From Nitrospirota bacterium (GTDB lineage Bacteria; Nitrospirota; Thermodesulfovibrionia; Thermodesulfovibrionales; UBA6898), in the NCBI GenBank assembly GCA_021825365.1, contig JAKAHR010000014.1:18190-82189 (forward strand): a stretch of DNA of 64,000 bases. The letters run 5' to 3'. Position 1 is the first letter of the stretch; each line of letters starts with the position of its first letter. The position numbers and the translations under genes were made by a program. The notes beneath the pieces were generated by a model that saw nothing but the letters and a program-made list of their open reading frames with translations, was not told the DNA's origin and made no database searches. Of this stretch, positions 61,281 through 64,000 are shown in pieces.

Positions 61281-61482
61281 TTTTTATTATATTTTTTTTA
61301 GTCATTTGTCGCCATCAGGTAACAGACGGGTCCGGCGTCTTCTTCCCTGCGGCCCTTTCCTTGACTTTCTCCGGCCGGCGTTGTAGTTTGAAATCAGGAA
61401 GTGATGCATCACGTCCTGCGGTGAAGCCGGGCGGCATGCGCACATTTTGTTCCCTTTGCAGTCAGGAGAAAGAGGAAGAAAG

Positions 61483-61989
61483 ATGAGACCACTCAGAGTT
61501 GCATTCGCGGTGGCTTTGGCGGTTATGGTCGTGTGTGCAGGCGGCGCAGTAGCCGCGGAGAGATCCTATGGCGGCGGGCATTCTGGCGGTGGACATTCAG
61601 AAGGTGGCCACTCGGGCGGTGGGCATTCCGGCGGGTACTCCCACGGTGGAGGTCATTACGGGGGGTACTCCTGGGGCTACTACGGCGGCCCGCGTTTTGG
61701 GGTGGTGATCGGAGGTCCTTACTGGGACCCTGGCTGGTATTACCCCTACTACATGCCGTACTCCCCCTACTACTATGGCTATCCGTATCCTGCGCCGATC
61801 GTGACCACACCGGCAGAGCCGCAGGAATATATCGAACGGTCTCAGGAACGGTACTCAGACGATGCGCCCGCACCTTCGGGGGTCTGGTACTATTGTCGGG
61901 AATCGAAGGCCTATTATCCTTATGTAAGGAATTGCCCGGGAGGCTGGCGGACCGTGCCGGCACGGCCGCCATCCGGGAAGGAAAGGTGA
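61483..61989 (+). CDS. His/Gly-rich secreted protein
   Basis: A 168-residue protein with signal peptide (VAFAVALAVMVVCAGGAVAA), then a tandem HSGGGHSEGGHSGGG repeat giving about eight His, a Tyr/Pro-rich region (WYYPYYMPYSPYYYGYPYPA) and the C-terminal block WYYCRESKAYYPYVRNCPGG found in a family of small exported proteins. The His repeats could bind metal ions. GAGGAAGAAAG precedes ATG 61483. The next gene starts 5 bases after its end, so they form an operon. Confidence 0.75.
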   Translation: MRPLRVAFAVALAVMVVCAGGAVAAERSYGGGHSGGGHSEGGHSGGGHSGGYSHGGGHYGGYSWGYYGGPRFGVVIGGPYWDPGWYYPYYMPYSPYYYGYPYPAPIVTTPAEPQEYIERSQERYSDDAPAPSGVWYYCRESKAYYPYVRNCPGGWRTVPARPPSGKER

Positions 61990-61993
61990 TGCC

Positions 61994-62542
61994 ATGCGTC
62001 GAGTTCTGATAGTATCGCTCATTGTGATGACTGTATCTCTTTCGGCGTGCGCTACGATGCCGACAGGGCCGAGCGTCATGTCCCTGCCCGGGGAGGGCAA
62101 GAGTTTCGAAGAGTTCCGCGCTGACGATGCGACCTGTCGCCATTTTGCCTATGAGCAGGTAGGCGGGGTGACGGGTCAGCAGGCTGCGCAGGATGCCGCG
62201 GTGAAGAGCGCGGTGGTAGGCACGGTGCTGGGGGCGGCGGCAGGTGCTGCCATCGGCAGCGCCTCGGGCGATATGGGCTCCGGAGCGGCGATAGGCGCCG
62301 GCGCCGGCCTGCTCTATGGCAGCGCTGCCGGCAGCAGCTATGCGTCCGGCTCCTACTATGCGGCCCAGCGTCGCTACGATCACGCCTATCTGCAGTGCAT
62401 GTACGCGAAGGGGAACCAGATCCCCGGCTACCGGCGGTCGTCCGGCCGTTCAGGCGGGTATGGACCGGTCAGGAGGCAGTATGCCCCTCCGCCTCCAGCC
62501 GACTATCCGCCGCCCGACTATCCGCCCCCACCGGATGAGTAG
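61994..62542 (+). CDS. Glycine-zipper lipoprotein
   Basis: A 182-residue lipoprotein (lipobox LSACATM). The central region carries glycine-zipper repeats (VVGTVLGAAAGAAIGSASG, GAAIGAGAGLLYGSAAG), as in YmgG/Gly-zipper outer-membrane proteins, followed by a CMYAKGNQ segment and a proline-rich tail (PADYPPPDYPPPPDE). It is likely outer-membrane associated and paired with the His/Gly-rich protein upstream. Role unknown. Confidence 0.78.
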   Translation: MRRVLIVSLIVMTVSLSACATMPTGPSVMSLPGEGKSFEEFRADDATCRHFAYEQVGGVTGQQAAQDAAVKSAVVGTVLGAAAGAAIGSASGDMGSGAAIGAGAGLLYGSAAGSSYASGSYYAAQRRYDHAYLQCMYAKGNQIPGYRRSSGRSGGYGPVRRQYAPPPPADYPPPDYPPPPDE

Positions 62543-62567
62543 TCTTTAGACGTGTTGTTTGCGACAA

Positions 62568-62597
62568 AAAGGGGCACGCTGCAGGGTGCCCCTTTCT
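62568..62597 (+). terminator. Rho-independent terminator
   Basis: AAAGGGGCAC (62568-62577) pairs with GTGCCCCTTT (62586-62595), 8-base loop, then CT. It ends the His/Gly-rich and glycine-zipper gene pair. Confidence 0.85.
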
Positions 62598-62766
62598 ACG
62601 TGGCACTTACTTCAGACTTCAGCAGTCGTGTCTGTTGGCTTGTTCCACCGGACCCATTTCTTCCTCTGCCATTGCACAACACCCTGATAAACCTTTACAA
62701 TCTATAGGTACGGCAATGCGGAGCCGGCTTGGGCCCGGGATGCCGCGTACGACACGGGACACGGAC

Positions 62767-62795
62767 TTGACGTCCACTGCATGTATATTTATTTT
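62767..62795 (+). promoter_or_regulatory. Putative promoter of the secreted protein gene
   Basis: TTGACG (62767-62772), 17-base spacer, TATTTT (62790-62795), followed by AAAGGAGATC and ATG 62815. Confidence 0.45.
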
Positions 62796-62814
62796 CGATA
62801 AAAGGAGATCAGGG

Positions 62815-63444
62815 ATGAAGAAGCTTGTTTTATGTGGCGTGTTTATTTTCTTGTTCGTCATGGGTTCTGACAGGACATTTGCGAGCGGCGATCTGGCCGA
62901 TCTGTCGAATGCCCAGATCGGGATCACCGACGCGAGTTCCATCAAGCTGACCGGGATGCAGGTCGAGGGGTGGCCGGGCACGTACTGGGCGGAATTCGCA
63001 TGGGACAGTCAGCTGATGAAGTTTTCGCTCAAGGCCTCCGGCGCGGATGCCGTGCCCGAAACGTTTGACGGATGCGGCGGCACCATAGCGATAACGAACA
63101 GCACGATCGCGACCAACGGGAACAGCGCCTATGTTCTGCGTCTTACTCCTGACCCTGCGAACAGGAAGATCTATATATCGGCACAGCAGAGCCTCGGCTA
63201 TCCTATCGTCTGTATCTCAAGCGGCATAATTACCCAGACGACCGAGACCTTTCAGCTTTTGTATAACGGCCAGGGGACCTTGTATCTCGACGGCAGCTGG
63301 ACGGGCTGCGATACCGTAAATCCCGGCCAGACGATGACAGGATTTATTTCCGTGCCGGAGTGGTTCAGCTTCACGAAGGCGTATACGATTACGATATCGA
63401 CTGCGTATGGTGAAACTCCCTCCGGTTTTACCTGCACCCCGTAG
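62815..63444 (+). CDS. Secreted hypothetical beta-rich protein
   Basis: A 209-residue exported protein with a signal peptide (LVLCGVFIFLFVMGSDRTFA). The mature part is beta-rich and Ser/Thr-rich (YWAEFAWDSQLMKFSLKASG, AYVLRLTPDPANRKIYIS, KAYTITISTAYGETPSG), with four Cys that could form two disulfides. No family recognised; it may be an adhesin-like or binding domain. AAAGGAGATC precedes the start. Confidence 0.65.
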   Translation: MKKLVLCGVFIFLFVMGSDRTFASGDLADLSNAQIGITDASSIKLTGMQVEGWPGTYWAEFAWDSQLMKFSLKASGADAVPETFDGCGGTIAITNSTIATNGNSAYVLRLTPDPANRKIYISAQQSLGYPIVCISSGIITQTTETFQLLYNGQGTLYLDGSWTGCDTVNPGQTMTGFISVPEWFSFTKAYTITISTAYGETPSGFTCTP

Positions 63445-63493
63445 AGACCAAGGAAGTTTCAGCAGGCGCGGATATCCGTATGCGATCACGCGT

Positions 63494-63576
63494 GCGAGAG
63501 TGGCGGAACTGGCAGACGCGCTGGACTTAGGATCCAGTGGGCAACCGTAGGGGTTCGACTCCCCTCTCTCGCACCA
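63494..63576 (+). tRNA. tRNA-Leu (anticodon UAG)
   Basis: A complete cloverleaf: acceptor GCGAGAG/CTCTCGC, anticodon arm CTGGA-CTTAGGA-TCCAG with anticodon UAG (reads CUA and related Leu codons), a long variable arm (TGGGCAACCGTA) as in class II tRNA-Leu, T arm with GGTTCGAC, and an encoded 3' CCA. Confidence 0.98.
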
Positions 63577-63876
63577 TCCATGTCTCCGGCGGCCGGTCTA
63601 TCCCCCGACCACGCCGGCGATGTGCGGTCAAGGTCAGGGATACGACCTTCCTGCCTTGTCCTTGCATCAGACCCCTGCCTCATGACAATTCTTCATTTGT
63701 ATACTCCCGAGTGTAGATTACAAAAGGAAACATCATCACCGCTGTCAAATACTTAACCTGTTGAAATCCATGAGATAGGGGATGCAGCGCTGGGCTGCAT
63801 GACATCATGCGTGCGTTCGGCACTGCGGGCAACCCGTGCCGGGAGGAGATGGTTCCGGCAGGGAAAGACATCTCGG
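63577..63876. other. Intergenic region between tRNA-Leu and an IS end
   Basis: No convincing gene. A perfect 7-bp hairpin ATGCAGC-gctgg-GCTGCAT lies at 63782-63800. Short frames here have no ribosome sites or recognisable products. I saw no direct repeat of the tRNA 3' end. Confidence 0.5.
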
Positions 63877-63902
63877 GGTCTTGTCAATAAGTGTGTAAAA
63901 AG
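63877..63902. mobile_element. Terminal end of an IS256-family element
   Basis: The bases GGTCTTGTCAATAAGTGTGT followed by AAAAAG have the look of the terminal inverted repeat of IS256/mutator-type elements and sit just outside the stop codon of the transposase frame. The other end is outside the window, so the match could not be checked. Confidence 0.55.
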
Positions 63903-63905
63903 CCA

Positions 63906-64000
63906 TCAGGCGGCTATCCTTTCCAACACCTTTGATTCCTGTTTCTCCACGCCGTCGACGAACTTCTTTCCGCTATAGACATCGGCCAACAGCCAATGAC
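63906..64000 (-). CDS. IS256-family transposase, C-terminal end (cut by window edge)
   Basis: The minus-strand frame open at the right edge ends ...HWLLADVYSGKKFVDGV then EKQESKVLERIAA and a stop at 63906. The FVDGV tail after a LADV block matches the C-terminus of IS256/mutator-type transposases. The start and catalytic DDE residues are outside the window, so intactness is unknown. Confidence 0.75.
   Translation of the reverse strand, partial: HWLLADVYSGKKFVDGVEKQESKVLERIAA

Noticed and set aside
63577..63876. Small minus-strand protein of 63 residues
   Set aside because: No ribosome site, no recognisable sequence, and overlap with hairpin DNA; treated as noncoding.

Overview
The window is GC-rich, gene-dense chromosomal DNA from a Gram-negative, probably anaerobic or microaerophilic bacterium. 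The evidence is an RND pump, many lipoprotein signal peptides, a meso-diaminopimelate-type MurE, membrane ferredoxins of the NapH/NosR type and FNR-like palindromes. Gene content and the style of the tetratricopeptide/ATPase pair suggest Nitrospirota or a deltaproteobacterial-type lineage; that placement is inference. Two genes carry in-frame UGA codons in contexts that strongly imply selenocysteine, so the organism should have selB and selC elsewhere.

Layout. 0-3.2 kb: RND efflux transporter. 3.3-7.3 kb (minus): a substrate-binding-like protein translationally coupled to a hybrid histidine kinase. 7.4-9.4 kb: two divergent polytopic 4Fe-4S proteins around a perfect FNR-type palindrome. 9.5-10.7 kb: a cysteine-cluster protein and a metallo-beta-lactamase-fold hydrolase. 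10.8-13.9 kb: a small dual-CXXC selenoprotein, a PAS-HTH regulator, a receiver protein, a stand-alone IMP cyclohydrolase domain and a DsbC-like selenoprotein with a UPFC active site. 14-16.7 kb (minus): divergent phosphoglycerate kinase and a phosphofructokinase with PPi-type residues. 16.8-25.5 kb (minus): the pyrimidine operon pyrR-pyrB-pyrC-carA-orf-orf-carB-orf, headed by a PyrR-binding hairpin that abuts the ribosome site of a leader ORF. 25.6-29 kb: TPR protein and ExeA-type ATPase. 29-31.8 kb (minus): LolA-fold-like lipoprotein, radA, thiD. 32-37.8 kb: small lipoproteins, an M1 peptidase/ChaN/PDZ fusion, a tryptophan-rich micro-ORF and an ATP-grasp acyl-CoA synthetase subunit.

37.9-56.6 kb (plus) is a complete division and cell-wall cluster, mraZ-rsmH-ftsL-ftsI-murE-murF-mraY-dacA-murD-ftsW-murG-murC-murB-ddl-ftsQ-ftsA-ftsZ. 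It is headed by a strong promoter and three 10-bp-phased MraZ boxes, and is unusual in holding a D,D-carboxypeptidase between mraY and murD. 56.7-64 kb holds secreted and hypothetical proteins, a URO-D/methyltransferase-family protein, an orphan NosL, a peroxiredoxin-fold protein lacking its peroxidatic cysteine, a His/Gly-rich secreted protein, a glycine-zipper lipoprotein, tRNA-Leu(UAG), and the end of an IS256-family element at the right edge.

GC-rich palindromic repeats are scattered through the window, and two of them lie in frame inside carA and carB. The most novel signals are the two selenoprotein genes, which appear broken in a normal ORF scan, the pyr leader arrangement, and the M1-ChaN-PDZ fusion.
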